Positions 38,923-47,274 of a DNA stretch of 49,006 nucleotides are shown here, piece by piece. The notes under the pieces are model-generated. The model saw only the letters and a list, made by a program, of their open reading frames with translations. It had not been told where the DNA came from and searched no databases. Source of the DNA: a virus. Positions within the stretch are counted from its first letter, which is position 1. Every line of letters begins with the position of its first letter. The stretch is from positions 1 through 49,006 of the IMG/VR virus record IMGVR_UViG_3300028735_000013. One strand, given 5' to 3'. The translations under genes were made by a program, and so were the position numbers.

Positions 38923-41253
38923 CTAGCTGTTATACAGCTCGTTTATCCGCTCCATGTACCCAGGTGTTTTATCCGAAGGATTCTTTATCCCCTTTCCGGC
39001 GAATTCCTGCTTGGCCTTATCAACAGCCTCGCCCCATTTTTTTTGCTGGCCTTTCAGCTTCGCCATGGCCGCATCAAAGGTCGTAACCTTCTCTTTCTTG
39101 CCCGGTGGCGTCCATCGTGCCCATGAACCTCGACAATTCCCAGACCATGCAACTTTCCCGTTCCTCTTTACAAGCAAAAAATGCCACTTCTCTAGCTCAA
39201 CATCATATACCATGCCGTCATATTGTATTATTTTAGGGGCATGAGAAGGTTTGCCGTTCTTAGAAGGTTTTTCCTTTGCAAAGTAATGTCTGAATTTCGA
39301 TTTTTTAATATTTATATTATAGCAATTAGTTTTGAGCACATAACTACCATTCTTGAATTTAGACAGAACACCCTTTTGCCTATGAACCCATACTGAAGGC
39401 ATCCAGCCCGCTTTCACAATCAATTCACACATATCAGCCATCATCTTTGGAGAGGAAGTTCGAATAGTTATTTCTTGCGAATCATCCGAATATGATTTTG
39501 CATGATGCTGCCCATTTCGATGAGAGCCATCACCCAAACTAAAAGCATCTAGGAATTCTCGAATATATTCAGGTGTAAGATTCTTGATAAAATCAGGTAT
39601 ATATTTTTGCTCAGCATGAACGCCAATATATTCCTTGAAATGCTCTGTAGCGGCACCATAAAGATATACCGCACCATTGGCATGCTTTAATAGTTTAGCC
39701 ATAGAAGGTAAATCGTTTGTGATTCTTCCAGGGAATTTTTGCGTAAGTTTAATCTCGCGTCTTCGTGTATTCCCCTCTGAAAGAAACCATGCCCATAGCC
39801 TTACATAGTCTCTATAAGATATTTCAACGCCGCCAACTTCAATTGTTTTAGGCGGTTCTGTTCCAGCCCATTCACCAATTGCCATTGGCAAATAATAAAC
39901 AGCGCGCTTGATAATATCTTTTGCTGGCTCCTCTTTTAAAATCTTCTGCTTCCAAAGGTTGCGTGTTGTAAAAAGCATGTGATGATCAGGCGTAACTAGC
40001 ATGTCATAATTAAGGCCGTTGAAATGGATCATTTCGCCTGTATAGTGATAAGCTATCTTTTGCGTATATCCCACAAAGCCTACTTCAAGCGTGTCTGGAT
40101 TTATCGCCATAATCTTTTCGCTGCCGGTCAGGTCTTTGAATAACATCCAACCCGCATCAGTCAAAACTTCAGTATCATCAGAATAACACCATGGATGCTG
40201 CGCCCCAGCCGCTACCCAATTATCATTCGCCTTCCGCCCTACTCTTGTCTTGCCTTCCCATATCGCAATCTTGGCATAGGGATCGTCTATCTTCTCATCA
40301 TTGAGCGGAACATCAGACCATAGCGCGACAACGCCATTGATTTTCCTGCAATGCGGGCAGGTGGCCTTATCAAGCACTTCAATGCGTTGGTAATAGAGCT
40401 TTTCGCCTGGTTCGGCCATACTTCGCTGGTCTTTGAGGAACGCCGTATTCATGTTGTCGGCAACTTCGGTTTCAACGATTCGCTGCCAGTCGCGGTTCAG
40501 GCTTCCCATCTTGTCAAACAACTCTTGCGCAACTTCGGATTTTGACTTTTTGTCGATAATCCCGCGCATAAGCGTTTGTCGGATGGCTTTCTTGGTATCC
40601 TCGCTCGCGGATCGCACATACTGCGCCGCGCTTTCCTGCGCTATCTGAAGCCTGCCTAAATCATAATCTGAAAGTGGGAATAGCTTATTCAAATTTTTGA
40701 TATCCTCTGATATCCAGTCCAGGCTTCTCCCTCGATAGGCTGCATCCTGTAAATGCAATTTCGATACAGCTTCCCATGTATTGTATTTAAGCATCCGATT
40801 GAGAATTCTGCCTGTGGAAACGGCATCGAGCACGATTCTCTGCCCTGCATTATCGAGCTTGCGATTTAGGAATTTTTCAATAGCGCCGATAAATTCTTTC
40901 CATTGACGCATTGAAATAGGCTGGCCTGTCTCCGGAGAATAAAGAATCTTGCCTTTCCAAATGAGCGGCTCATCATCAATCGCCTTGGAAAACGTCGTTA
41001 CCAATGGCATATCTAATGCATTGCAAATGGTCTTATACGCCTGATCCAGTATGCCGGCAAAGTACAACACCCATTTTTGCACAAGGTCATCGTGAATCTG
41101 ATACGCCGAACGTTCCTTCTCATCTTCTTTTTCCCGCTGCTTGAACGTGATAGGAACGCCAAGCGCTTTGGCAAGCGCCTTTGTCGCGAGTAGGTATTTA
41201 TGTCTTCGGTTCGCCGCGCTAACATCACGCACGGTCAAGTGTACGTTTGCCAT
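38923..41253 (-). CDS. MuF / SPP1 gp7-like head morphogenesis protein, interrupted by an intein
   Basis: 776 residues, 425 without the intein. Before the intein is a helical region, then E-V-A-D-N-M-N-T-A-F and C-P-H-C-R-K-I-N-G-V. After it the host protein continues C-R-G-S-W-A-R-W, so splicing restores H-P-W-C-R-G-S-W. The C-x-x-C ... H-P-x-C-R pattern is the hallmark of the MuF/SPP1 gp7 minor head family. It follows the portal with one gene between, the usual neighbourhood. These proteins sit at the portal and can be injected. No separate toxin domain is seen at the short C-terminus. Confidence 0.88.
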   Translation of the reverse strand: MANVHLTVRDVSAANRRHKYLLATKALAKALGVPITFKQREKEDEKERSAYQIHDDLVQKWVLYFAGILDQAYKTICNALDMPLVTTFSKAIDDEPLIWKGKILYSPETGQPISMRQWKEFIGAIEKFLNRKLDNAGQRIVLDAVSTGRILNRMLKYNTWEAVSKLHLQDAAYRGRSLDWISEDIKNLNKLFPLSDYDLGRLQIAQESAAQYVRSASEDTKKAIRQTLMRGIIDKKSKSEVAQELFDKMGSLNRDWQRIVETEVADNMNTAFLKDQRSMAEPGEKLYYQRIEVLDKATCPHCRKINGVVALWSDVPLNDEKIDDPYAKIAIWEGKTRVGRKANDNWVAAGAQHPWCYSDDTEVLTDAGWMLFKDLTGSEKIMAINPDTLEVGFVGYTQKIAYHYTGEMIHFNGLNYDMLVTPDHHMLFTTRNLWKQKILKEEPAKDIIKRAVYYLPMAIGEWAGTEPPKTIEVGGVEISYRDYVRLWAWFLSEGNTRRREIKLTQKFPGRITNDLPSMAKLLKHANGAVYLYGAATEHFKEYIGVHAEQKYIPDFIKNLTPEYIREFLDAFSLGDGSHRNGQHHAKSYSDDSQEITIRTSSPKMMADMCELIVKAGWMPSVWVHRQKGVLSKFKNGSYVLKTNCYNINIKKSKFRHYFAKEKPSKNGKPSHAPKIIQYDGMVYDVELEKWHFLLVKRNGKVAWSGNCRGSWARWTPPGKKEKVTTFDAAMAKLKGQQKKWGEAVDKAKQEFAGKGIKNPSDKTPGYMERINELYNS
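39136..40188 (-). mobile_element. Intein with LAGLIDADG-type endonuclease (in MuF-like protein)
   Basis: 351 in-frame residues starting C-Y-S-D-D-T-E-V-L-T and ending K-V-A-W-S-G-N before Cys+1. Block B is T-P-D-H-H-M-L-F. Endonuclease-like motifs are L-W-A-W-F-L-S-E-G-N near 130 and F-L-D-A-F-S-L-G-D-G-S near 215. The penultimate residue is Gly in place of the usual His, a known variation that can affect splicing rate. The DNA is visibly AT-rich compared with the region as a whole, consistent with horizontal gain. It lies exactly at a conserved metal-site motif of the host protein. Confidence 0.92.
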
Positions 41254-41254
41254 G

Positions 41255-42469
41255 CTACATCCTGGCTATTTTAATCAACCTTGCTGACATATTGCGCCAT
41301 CTAATGCCTGCCCCAGAACGCAAGAAACTGGAAATCAGGTTCTTTTTAGATTGTGCTGTTATATCGTCATTTTGCTTGGCTATCCAGCCTTTGTACTCTT
41401 CTTTGAACCCGCTTATAAGGCGGTTTAGTACTTCAGGGCTATCTGCCATTTTATCAATCGGTAACACCTCTTTGATTTCGGCAAGCGTTAAATAATTGGG
41501 GTCTTTTATCGACTTGGCTATCGTTTCTGGCTCTTTCTCTTTTTGTTTCTTTAGATAATCTTTATATGCATCCATCACAAAAAGAGCACCGCCAACAATG
41601 TCGTTTTCGTAAGCCCACTTCGCAGCCCCAAGCATAAACCTTTCAATGTCTGCATATTTATCGCTTCCGGCGTACCTTGCAATAGAGCTATCAACAATAT
41701 TGAATATATCTGTTATCGTTTCATCGGTATTCGCTGGAGGCCCATTCTTTTTTTTGCCTATAAAAGTAGTCTCCTCGAATGGCAACTTCTTCCCATCTTT
41801 GTCCAAATGGCGCGGATCGGTCTTCATGCGTCTCAAGCCTTCCGGCAAAGGCTCTTCACCTGGATTAGCATTATTGCCGTTGGCAACCTCCCATATATCT
41901 CCCTTTTTATTTATATAATCCCTTTCCTTCATGGGTGCAGTGTACATATTCAGCTCATACTTCCCGTTTTCTAGCCCGTATACTTGGAAGTGCACAATCT
42001 TTTTCGCCGGATTTCCGTCTTTATCATAAAGCGCAAGCATATACTTGTTAGTCTTTGAGACCCCAGGCTTCGCTTGCCCGATCGTTACTTCGTTGAAAAG
42101 GTCATCCTTATCAACATAAAGCCCTTTGTCGGCTAGATTACCCAACGTCTCGCTTACTGCCTCTGATAACGTATCATGGTAGACTTTGTATGAGCTCCCT
42201 TTCTTTTTCTTCTGTTCTTGCTGTGGCGCAGCTATCTCCGGATCGTCATAGCCAGGCTCAAACAGATCGCCCTGCATAACAGAATATTTGCCTTGCTTGG
42301 CTTCCTCCGGCAAAACCCACGCCATGCGCTGGAACGTGCCACGCTGCCCTTGCACCGTTATCGGTTTCCGCACAAGTTTAGGATTGTGCCGCGCCTTCAA
42401 AAATTGGCTATAAAGCGGCCCAAGTTTAATCACAAACATTGTCGGCTTGTTATTTCCAGATTCCATCAT
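41255..42469 (-). CDS. Accessory virion-associated protein with shared N-terminal module, unknown function
   Basis: 404 residues. The N-terminus (about 20-70) has F-L-K-A-R-H-N-P-K-L-V-R-K, A-W-V-L-P-E-E-A-K and then Q-G-D-L-F, the same layout as in the giant proteins. The next part (about 90-175) includes H-F-Q-V-Y-G near 163 and Y-E-L-N-M-Y shortly after, a pattern I have seen in other phage proteins without known function. The C-terminal half is helical. It lies between portal and MuF genes and has lower GC content than the portal. Likely packaged with the MuF protein, by position. Confidence 0.7.
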   Translation of the reverse strand: MMESGNNKPTMFVIKLGPLYSQFLKARHNPKLVRKPITVQGQRGTFQRMAWVLPEEAKQGKYSVMQGDLFEPGYDDPEIAAPQQEQKKKKGSSYKVYHDTLSEAVSETLGNLADKGLYVDKDDLFNEVTIGQAKPGVSKTNKYMLALYDKDGNPAKKIVHFQVYGLENGKYELNMYTAPMKERDYINKKGDIWEVANGNNANPGEEPLPEGLRRMKTDPRHLDKDGKKLPFEETTFIGKKKNGPPANTDETITDIFNIVDSSIARYAGSDKYADIERFMLGAAKWAYENDIVGGALFVMDAYKDYLKKQKEKEPETIAKSIKDPNYLTLAEIKEVLPIDKMADSPEVLNRLISGFKEEYKGWIAKQNDDITAQSKKNLISSFLRSGAGIRWRNMSARLIKIARM

Positions 42470-42480
42470 ACCCCACGCTC

Positions 42481-44223
42481 CTACACGATAATCTCTATCA
42501 CGTCGTCCGAGATAGACTTCCCCATCTCGTCGAAGATACTCCGCTTACTGCCCGCCGCCGGGCCCACAGTCCGACGCTCGCCCCCGCCTAGCCACGACTG
42601 ATCCGCCGTTTCCCGGCCGCCGTCCTGGGGCCTCCCGGCTCCCACCTCTGGGCTATCTCTCCCATCGTCACCCATAAGGAGGTTCTTGTAGGCAGCCATG
42701 GCGTCCTCAGAGCCCCCTTTGCCCTCCTCGTCGACTCCATTGTAATCCTCGATCTCTGTAGGCGTAGCATCTTCGTTAATGCCGTCCTGCCCGCTTTGAT
42801 CCTGCCCCTGGGCCGCCATGACCATCTGCACGACATAAGGATTGAGTGGGATCTTGGACCATGGCTGGTTGAAGGGCTTCTGATCCCTTTCAGCCAACAA
42901 TTGGTCAATCGACTTAATAGACCGGAGCTCCGCCTCCATGGTCGTGTTCTTCAAGCTTGGGTCATCCTTTTCATAGCCGATGAACTCGAAGTCGAAGCGC
43001 GGGTCCAGGCGGTCAAGGATTTTCTGATAATGCGATTCCAAAAAGGACAAGACCGCCGCAAGGCCGCGAGACTTCGAGGCTTCTATTCGGGGAGCCGGGT
43101 TTTCTGGAATGACCGATGTGCTCTTCGAGGTCCGGATTCCGAGCTCCTCAAGGTCGATTCCAAAAAGGGCCGCCACACTCGACCACAAGAACTCCGTCCA
43201 CTGACTGAATTCCATGTCCTTGTTAGATCCTTGGAGGGAAACCCACTCAAACTTTCTCCCCTCGCTTCCGTTACCCGTACTCCCTGCGGGGATGATCGGT
43301 ACGCGCCACTTCGACATGGGCCCACCGGACATGATGTTGACTAGATAGTCCTCGATCATCTCGACCTCTTCCATGTCCGCGTCACCCTGGAGCAATAGCA
43401 TTCCCCGGGGCAGGCGGTCCTCTGTGAAGAAGCCCATGTTGTACATGAAGGAGTTAATCATACCAGTTATTAGGTCGATTGCCTGCTCGACCACGGAATA
43501 ACCGTAGCCCGCATGCTCTATGTCCGTTCTGGGATTCTGGTAGTCAAATATCAAGTCGTTCCGGGTGTAGTAGGCCGTTACCTGGAGGTCGACCTCCTGT
43601 ACGAATCGGATGCGATCGTCTCCGTTGTAGCCCTCCTCGGAACACTTGTAGATCGTTGCAGGGTCAACAGCCCAGAAGGCATAAAGCTTACCCGCCTGCG
43701 TCCGCTGAAGCTCCGTGGTCACTTGGTCGAGGGTGAGGAGGTCCCGGATTACCTTGGCCGAGAAGTTCGTAAGGTCATCCTCGCGGTCCGGATCGCTTCC
43801 AAATCCGGTCCTAAGGAAGAAGTCCGTGTAGACCTTCATAAGCTCCTTGTCGCGCGCCGAGGGGGCCCTCTCGCTTTCCTTCAGGCGAATTTTGAAACCG
43901 CGGATATTGTTGTCGGTTGACGGCTTTAAGAAGGGCCGTGCCTGGTTGATCTGGTGCCCAATGATGGCGTTGATAATCCACGCCCGCTCGGCTACAACAC
44001 GAAGGATTCGATAGTCCAGCTTCCGGTTTGGCTCAATAACATTCCGCGTTCCCTTGTACATGAGGCGGCTGTAAGGGTTCAGCATGACCGACCTGATCGG
44101 TTCGATAGCTTTCTCTGGGGTGGCCGCAGACTTGGCCGGCACGAGATCCTTGGTCTCCGTCTTCGTGACGCGCGACTTCGCAAGGAATCTAAGAATTTCG
44201 TCCTGAGATATGCGGTTCTTCAT
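42481..44223 (-). CDS. Portal protein
   Basis: 580 residues. Typical portal features include the Y-S-R-L-M-Y-K-G start region, I-N-A-I-I-G-H-Q-I-N-Q near 86, Y-G-Y-S-V-V-E-Q-A-I-D-L-I near 235, and a long C-terminal helix with Gly/Asp/Glu-rich tail. The start overlaps the large terminase stop by ATGA. It forms the dodecameric ring at one vertex through which DNA is packaged and ejected. The call rests on conserved motifs and on gene order (terminase, portal, MuF). Confidence 0.9.
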   Translation of the reverse strand: MKNRISQDEILRFLAKSRVTKTETKDLVPAKSAATPEKAIEPIRSVMLNPYSRLMYKGTRNVIEPNRKLDYRILRVVAERAWIINAIIGHQINQARPFLKPSTDNNIRGFKIRLKESERAPSARDKELMKVYTDFFLRTGFGSDPDREDDLTNFSAKVIRDLLTLDQVTTELQRTQAGKLYAFWAVDPATIYKCSEEGYNGDDRIRFVQEVDLQVTAYYTRNDLIFDYQNPRTDIEHAGYGYSVVEQAIDLITGMINSFMYNMGFFTEDRLPRGMLLLQGDADMEEVEMIEDYLVNIMSGGPMSKWRVPIIPAGSTGNGSEGRKFEWVSLQGSNKDMEFSQWTEFLWSSVAALFGIDLEELGIRTSKSTSVIPENPAPRIEASKSRGLAAVLSFLESHYQKILDRLDPRFDFEFIGYEKDDPSLKNTTMEAELRSIKSIDQLLAERDQKPFNQPWSKIPLNPYVVQMVMAAQGQDQSGQDGINEDATPTEIEDYNGVDEEGKGGSEDAMAAYKNLLMGDDGRDSPEVGAGRPQDGGRETADQSWLGGGERRTVGPAAGSKRSIFDEMGKSISDDVIEIIV

Positions 44224-45797
44224 CGTATCCTCCCGAGTCTCGCCAATACGCCTGGTGCGACATATCTTTTCGTCGTCACCTTCGCAGGCTTGCCCTTTTT
44301 CTCTTCGTATTGCTTATAGAAACCGCCATTTCCGGCGGACTTTGCGGTGTCGGTAATGGCAAAATTCGCCAAAGCCCACGCCCAGAAACTATCGGCGTGA
44401 CCTTGTTCGTCCCTCTGGGCGTCATAGCGAAATCGGCCCGCCAGGGTCGTCATACGCTTTATGGAGTGGATTTGCTTATGGAACTTCGGGTCGTTCTGAA
44501 GTAGGAATTCCCGCTTCTCCAGCCCCACACGGACGCCTATAGCGAGGGTTTCCTTGGACTCGGGGCTAAATATCACTCCCTCAATCTTCGAGGCCCCAAA
44601 CTCGTCCTGGAGCTTCTCGCAGAGCGGCTCCCCTTGGCCCGTCTGGTCCATACATCCTCGGACTACAGGGAGGTTCTTCATGATCTTCCGAATTACGTCG
44701 AGCTGGGTCTCAAACTTCGTGTTCGTCATCTCGATCTCGGCAACGCTACGCTTCTTCCCGTCATTCGTGACGCCGATCACGAAAACCACGGCCGCATCGC
44801 GGCGTCGAGCCACGTCGTAGCCAAGGAATATCCTACCGTGGACCTCCGGATCGTAGCCGAGGAGGAGCGAGTCCACATCCTTAAAGACGTGGATTTCGAT
44901 ATCAACCTCTTCGTCATCTTCCCCGAGCTCCTTCACGCGATCTTCGGGCCTCATGCCCGGCGTATTGGCATGTATCAGGTCCAGGGTGATGTAACTACTC
45001 GCGCTATCGACGAAGGAGCACTCGAATTCCTGCTGGAAGTCATCCAAAAACATGGAATTAAAGATACTTTTGATGGATTCCGACCCAAAGATGTTTACCC
45101 GCTCTTCCGTCTCCATGTTTGGGCAGAACTTAACCGCATCATCGACGTTTGTGCATAATGATCCAGCAAACCACCATGGCACCACAAACCGAGCATACTC
45201 TGAGTATTTCTGTTTTTCCGTGGCGATCTCATAGAAAGTCCCAACCTTCCCAAGCGGCGTGCTTCCCACCTCGACGCAACCCCCTCGGGCTATGACAGGG
45301 AGCCCGGCCGTATAGATGATCCGGGCCTTATTTGATGGGTAGATACCCATCTCGTCGAAGGAGATATCGCCTCCTTTCCCCCGTGGAGGCCGGCAGGCGA
45401 TTGATATCAGCCGACTTGTCGTCTTCCCGTCGAAATCCAAGAACTCGAGCTGGGTCTTCGTATCGGATACGATCTTCTTTTTGTACTTCTTTGGGATGCT
45501 GTTGTAGAATTCCTTAACGTAGACGATCTTTTCCTTAGCGTCATCCTCATTGTAGGATACAAACTGCTTCACATATTTTATCCTGCCCGGATCCATGGCC
45601 TTCACGAATCCTTTTAAGCCTGTAGCGAATGAGAAGCCGGTGCGGCGTGATTTTAGGATACAGGAATATTTGTAGTTAGCCTTGATGAACTTCTCCTGCC
45701 AGAAGTCAAGGTCGATATCCTTCCCATCCACCTTGATAAAGGCGTCTATGTAGTTGAGGCGTTCCTCGGGCGTCCAAAGCTTGCCGGTCATCGCCAT
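44220..45797 (-). CDS. terL: Terminase large subunit
   Basis: 525 residues. The ATPase part has L-K-S-R-R-T-G-F-S near 48-56 (variant Walker A of terminases) and I-S-F-D-E-M near 144 (Walker B with catalytic Glu). The nuclease part has L-G-Y-D-V-A-R-R-R-D near 324 and C-M-D-Q-T-G-Q-G near 379, which supply acidic metal-binding residues of the RNase H-like fold. It pumps DNA into the prohead and cuts it. It lies between the small terminase and the portal. The translation start could be either of two nearby ATGs, and the ribosome site is weak. Confidence 0.93.
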   Translation of the reverse strand: MAMTGKLWTPEERLNYIDAFIKVDGKDIDLDFWQEKFIKANYKYSCILKSRRTGFSFATGLKGFVKAMDPGRIKYVKQFVSYNEDDAKEKIVYVKEFYNSIPKKYKKKIVSDTKTQLEFLDFDGKTTSRLISIACRPPRGKGGDISFDEMGIYPSNKARIIYTAGLPVIARGGCVEVGSTPLGKVGTFYEIATEKQKYSEYARFVVPWWFAGSLCTNVDDAVKFCPNMETEERVNIFGSESIKSIFNSMFLDDFQQEFECSFVDSASSYITLDLIHANTPGMRPEDRVKELGEDDEEVDIEIHVFKDVDSLLLGYDPEVHGRIFLGYDVARRRDAAVVFVIGVTNDGKKRSVAEIEMTNTKFETQLDVIRKIMKNLPVVRGCMDQTGQGEPLCEKLQDEFGASKIEGVIFSPESKETLAIGVRVGLEKREFLLQNDPKFHKQIHSIKRMTTLAGRFRYDAQRDEQGHADSFWAWALANFAITDTAKSAGNGGFYKQYEEKKGKPAKVTTKRYVAPGVLARLGRIR

Positions 45798-45807
45798 TTT
45801 AACTTCA

Positions 45808-45831
45808 AGGTGTATACTTTTGTATTCACCT
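45808..45831 (-). other. Inverted repeat in the gap between terminase genes
   Basis: AGGTGTATAC and GTATTCACCT face each other across four bases in the 32-base gap between small and large terminase genes, overlapping the stop of the former by two bases. It could form a modest hairpin, act as a protein binding site, or affect large-terminase translation, since that gene has a weak ribosome site. There is no U run after it. Confidence 0.35.
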
Positions 45832-46597
45832 ATTCTTCCTCCGGGAGACTTCTAGAGGCATCAAGGAAGCCAGCCGCAGCCTCAGCAGTCTGGTCCTTCT
45901 TCTTCCGCACGGTCGTCTTGACCGAAAGCTTATCCTTGATAATTTCAGCCGTGGTTTCTATATCGAAACCGTCTTCTCCTTTTTCGCCAAAGGCTTTATG
46001 ATACATATTCACAAGGTCGTCCATACTCTTCTCGCGGTTGGCCATGATGTAGACCTTCATCCCACGCTGAGCGCGATAGTCGACCGAATCGATAGCCTGG
46101 CGCTGTTCGTCCGAGAGCTCGTCGAGGTCCTTAAGAACCTCTTTTTGGTATTGCTGCTTCGTTTCCGGGTCGATGAGTGTTACCTTCTTGAAATAGTCCT
46201 TGATGTCGTAGTGGACCCGGCGTCTCTTCATCTCGAGAATTCGGTGGTATTCCTCTTCCAAGTCGCCCTTGATAGTATTATCGACCACCCGGCGGATAAC
46301 CTTGGCTACCTCGGGATCGTGGCGGAGCTTGTAGCCCATCTGGCGGCTCTGCCCTTTTGAATACCCCGCCTTCACCGCCGACTCCGATGACCGCATATAG
46401 GAAGAGCTACCAGGGTAAGTATACCAGAAGATAAAGCGCTTCCGCATAACCGTTAGCTTCGCGTCTCCCCAGTCAATGGAGTCCAAGTCGAGGACCTCCC
46501 CGCCCGGGAGGGCGTTCTCCTGTTTCCCCTTCCTTCGGGCCCTAGCCCCTTGCGCGGAATCGGCGCTGGCGGGGTCAGCCTTATTCTTTATTGGCAT
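45830..46597 (-). CDS. terS: Terminase small subunit
   Basis: 255 residues. Near residues 70-95 is Y-M-R-S-S-E-S-A-V-K-A-G-Y-S-K-G-Q-S, the DNA-binding helix-turn-helix segment (A-x-x-A-G-Y-S) characteristic of small terminases. Later come R-R-V-D-N-T-I-K-like helices, a central coiled-coil domain, and a C-terminal charged tail. It precedes the large subunit gene. It recognises the phage DNA to start packaging. Its start overlaps the zinc-ribbon gene upstream by about 17 bases. Confidence 0.85.
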   Translation of the reverse strand: MPIKNKADPASADSAQGARARRKGKQENALPGGEVLDLDSIDWGDAKLTVMRKRFIFWYTYPGSSSYMRSSESAVKAGYSKGQSRQMGYKLRHDPEVAKVIRRVVDNTIKGDLEEEYHRILEMKRRRVHYDIKDYFKKVTLIDPETKQQYQKEVLKDLDELSDEQRQAIDSVDYRAQRGMKVYIMANREKSMDDLVNMYHKAFGEKGEDGFDIETTAEIIKDKLSVKTTVRKKKDQTAEAAAGFLDASRSLPEEE

Positions 46598-46751
46598 TGC
46601 CCCTGTCCTTACATTGATGGCGGAGGTATCCCCGAGCCTTGCGCCCGGTCTTCGTGATGATGGTCACAAGGGTATCGTCGACGATGATGATATCGTCGGA
46701 AATGGCGCTATTGATGTACTTTACCTTCCCGCCGCAATTTTTGCAGACCAT
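46581..46751 (-). CDS. Small zinc-ribbon-like protein
   Basis: 56 residues beginning M-V-C-K-N-C-G-G-K-V-K-Y, a Cys-x-x-Cys knuckle, with a further Cys near the end (H-Q-C-K-D-R). The centre is a strand-rich stretch D-I-I-I-V-D-D-T. GAGGTGG lies close upstream of the ATG. It comes just after the terminator at 46766-46815 and overlaps the terminase small subunit start. It could bind zinc and nucleic acid. Its function is unknown, but its position argues for a role in late regulation or packaging. Confidence 0.55.
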   Translation of the reverse strand: MVCKNCGGKVKYINSAISDDIIIVDDTLVTIITKTGRKARGYLRHQCKDRGNANKE

Positions 46752-46765
46752 CCTACCACCTCGCG

Positions 46766-46815
46766 TAAAACAAAACGGGCCGACACCGCCGCTGCTTGAG
46801 CGTGGTATCGGCCCG
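46766..46815 (-). terminator. Intrinsic terminator upstream of the packaging genes
   Basis: In the transcribed direction, CGGGCCGATACCACGC and GCGGCGGTGTCGGCCCG form a long stem, followed at once by TTTTGTTTTA. It lies between the 46896-47120 gene and the terminase group and sits 15 bases before the zinc-ribbon start. The preceding 22 bases (46825-46804) resemble those before the 22247-22290 terminator. A lone TATACT at 46861-46866 could start transcripts that then meet it. Confidence 0.82.
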
Positions 46816-46895
46816 ATCCTTCGACTCGGCGCCTTGCGCTATTCGTTTCTCTTCAAAGCTAGTATAGCTGGAAATTACCTGGACGAGAAAGGATG

Positions 46896-47120
46896 TTAAG
46901 CCCCTCCGCTTTCATTCCGGCGACGGATTATCAGAACCTTTTTTTTTATCCCTTCGCCCTTCTTGTAGGCCTCGGCTATCTCCCCAGGCTTCCACTCGAG
47001 GGCATCGCAGACCGACACGACATCTCCTTTCTGGAAACGGATCGTAACGCTCCCGAAAACCTCTTGCTGGCACAGATCGTCGAGGTAGTCATGTATTTCC
47101 TGTTTCGCCGGCTGTCCCAT
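46896..47120 (-). CDS. Small protein of the packaging-end cluster, unknown function
   Basis: 74 residues from M-G-Q-P-A-K-Q-E-I-H-D-Y, the start chosen because AAGGAG lies five bases upstream; an ATG one codon earlier is possible. The middle contains Q-E-V-F-G-S-V-T-I-R-F-Q-K-G-D-V-V-S-V, then W-K-P-G-E-I, and a basic end. It looks like a compact mixed fold. It overlaps the end of the previous gene. It might bind nucleic acid given the basic C-terminus, but this is not supported by a known motif. Confidence 0.65.
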   Translation of the reverse strand: MGQPAKQEIHDYLDDLCQQEVFGSVTIRFQKGDVVSVCDALEWKPGEIAEAYKKGEGIKKKVLIIRRRNESGGA

Positions 47121-47274
47121 CATCGCTCCTTGGACAGACATGCGGCCGCGCCCCTCGCACAATCCGCCCGCTGGCCGTGATTATCTCTATCTCTTCTCTT
47201 TCAACCATTATTGGTTCATTGTCGTGCATTGTCCATAGTATCAGGGCGCCACAGTGAGGGCATTTCGCGTCCAT
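47089..47274 (-). CDS. Small zinc-ribbon-like protein
   Basis: 61 residues. It has C-P-H-C-G near the start (Cys-x-x-Cys-Gly) and a later P-H-V-C-P, so three or four ligands for a small zinc site. The intervening part is acidic (E-R-E-E-I-E-I-I). The start overlaps the upstream stop as TAATG. It is one of several small Cys-containing proteins at this end of the window. Probable nucleic-acid or protein binding; no specific role can be given. Confidence 0.68.
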   Translation of the reverse strand: MDAKCPHCGALILWTMHDNEPIMVEREEIEIITASGRIVRGARPHVCPRSDDGTAGETGNT

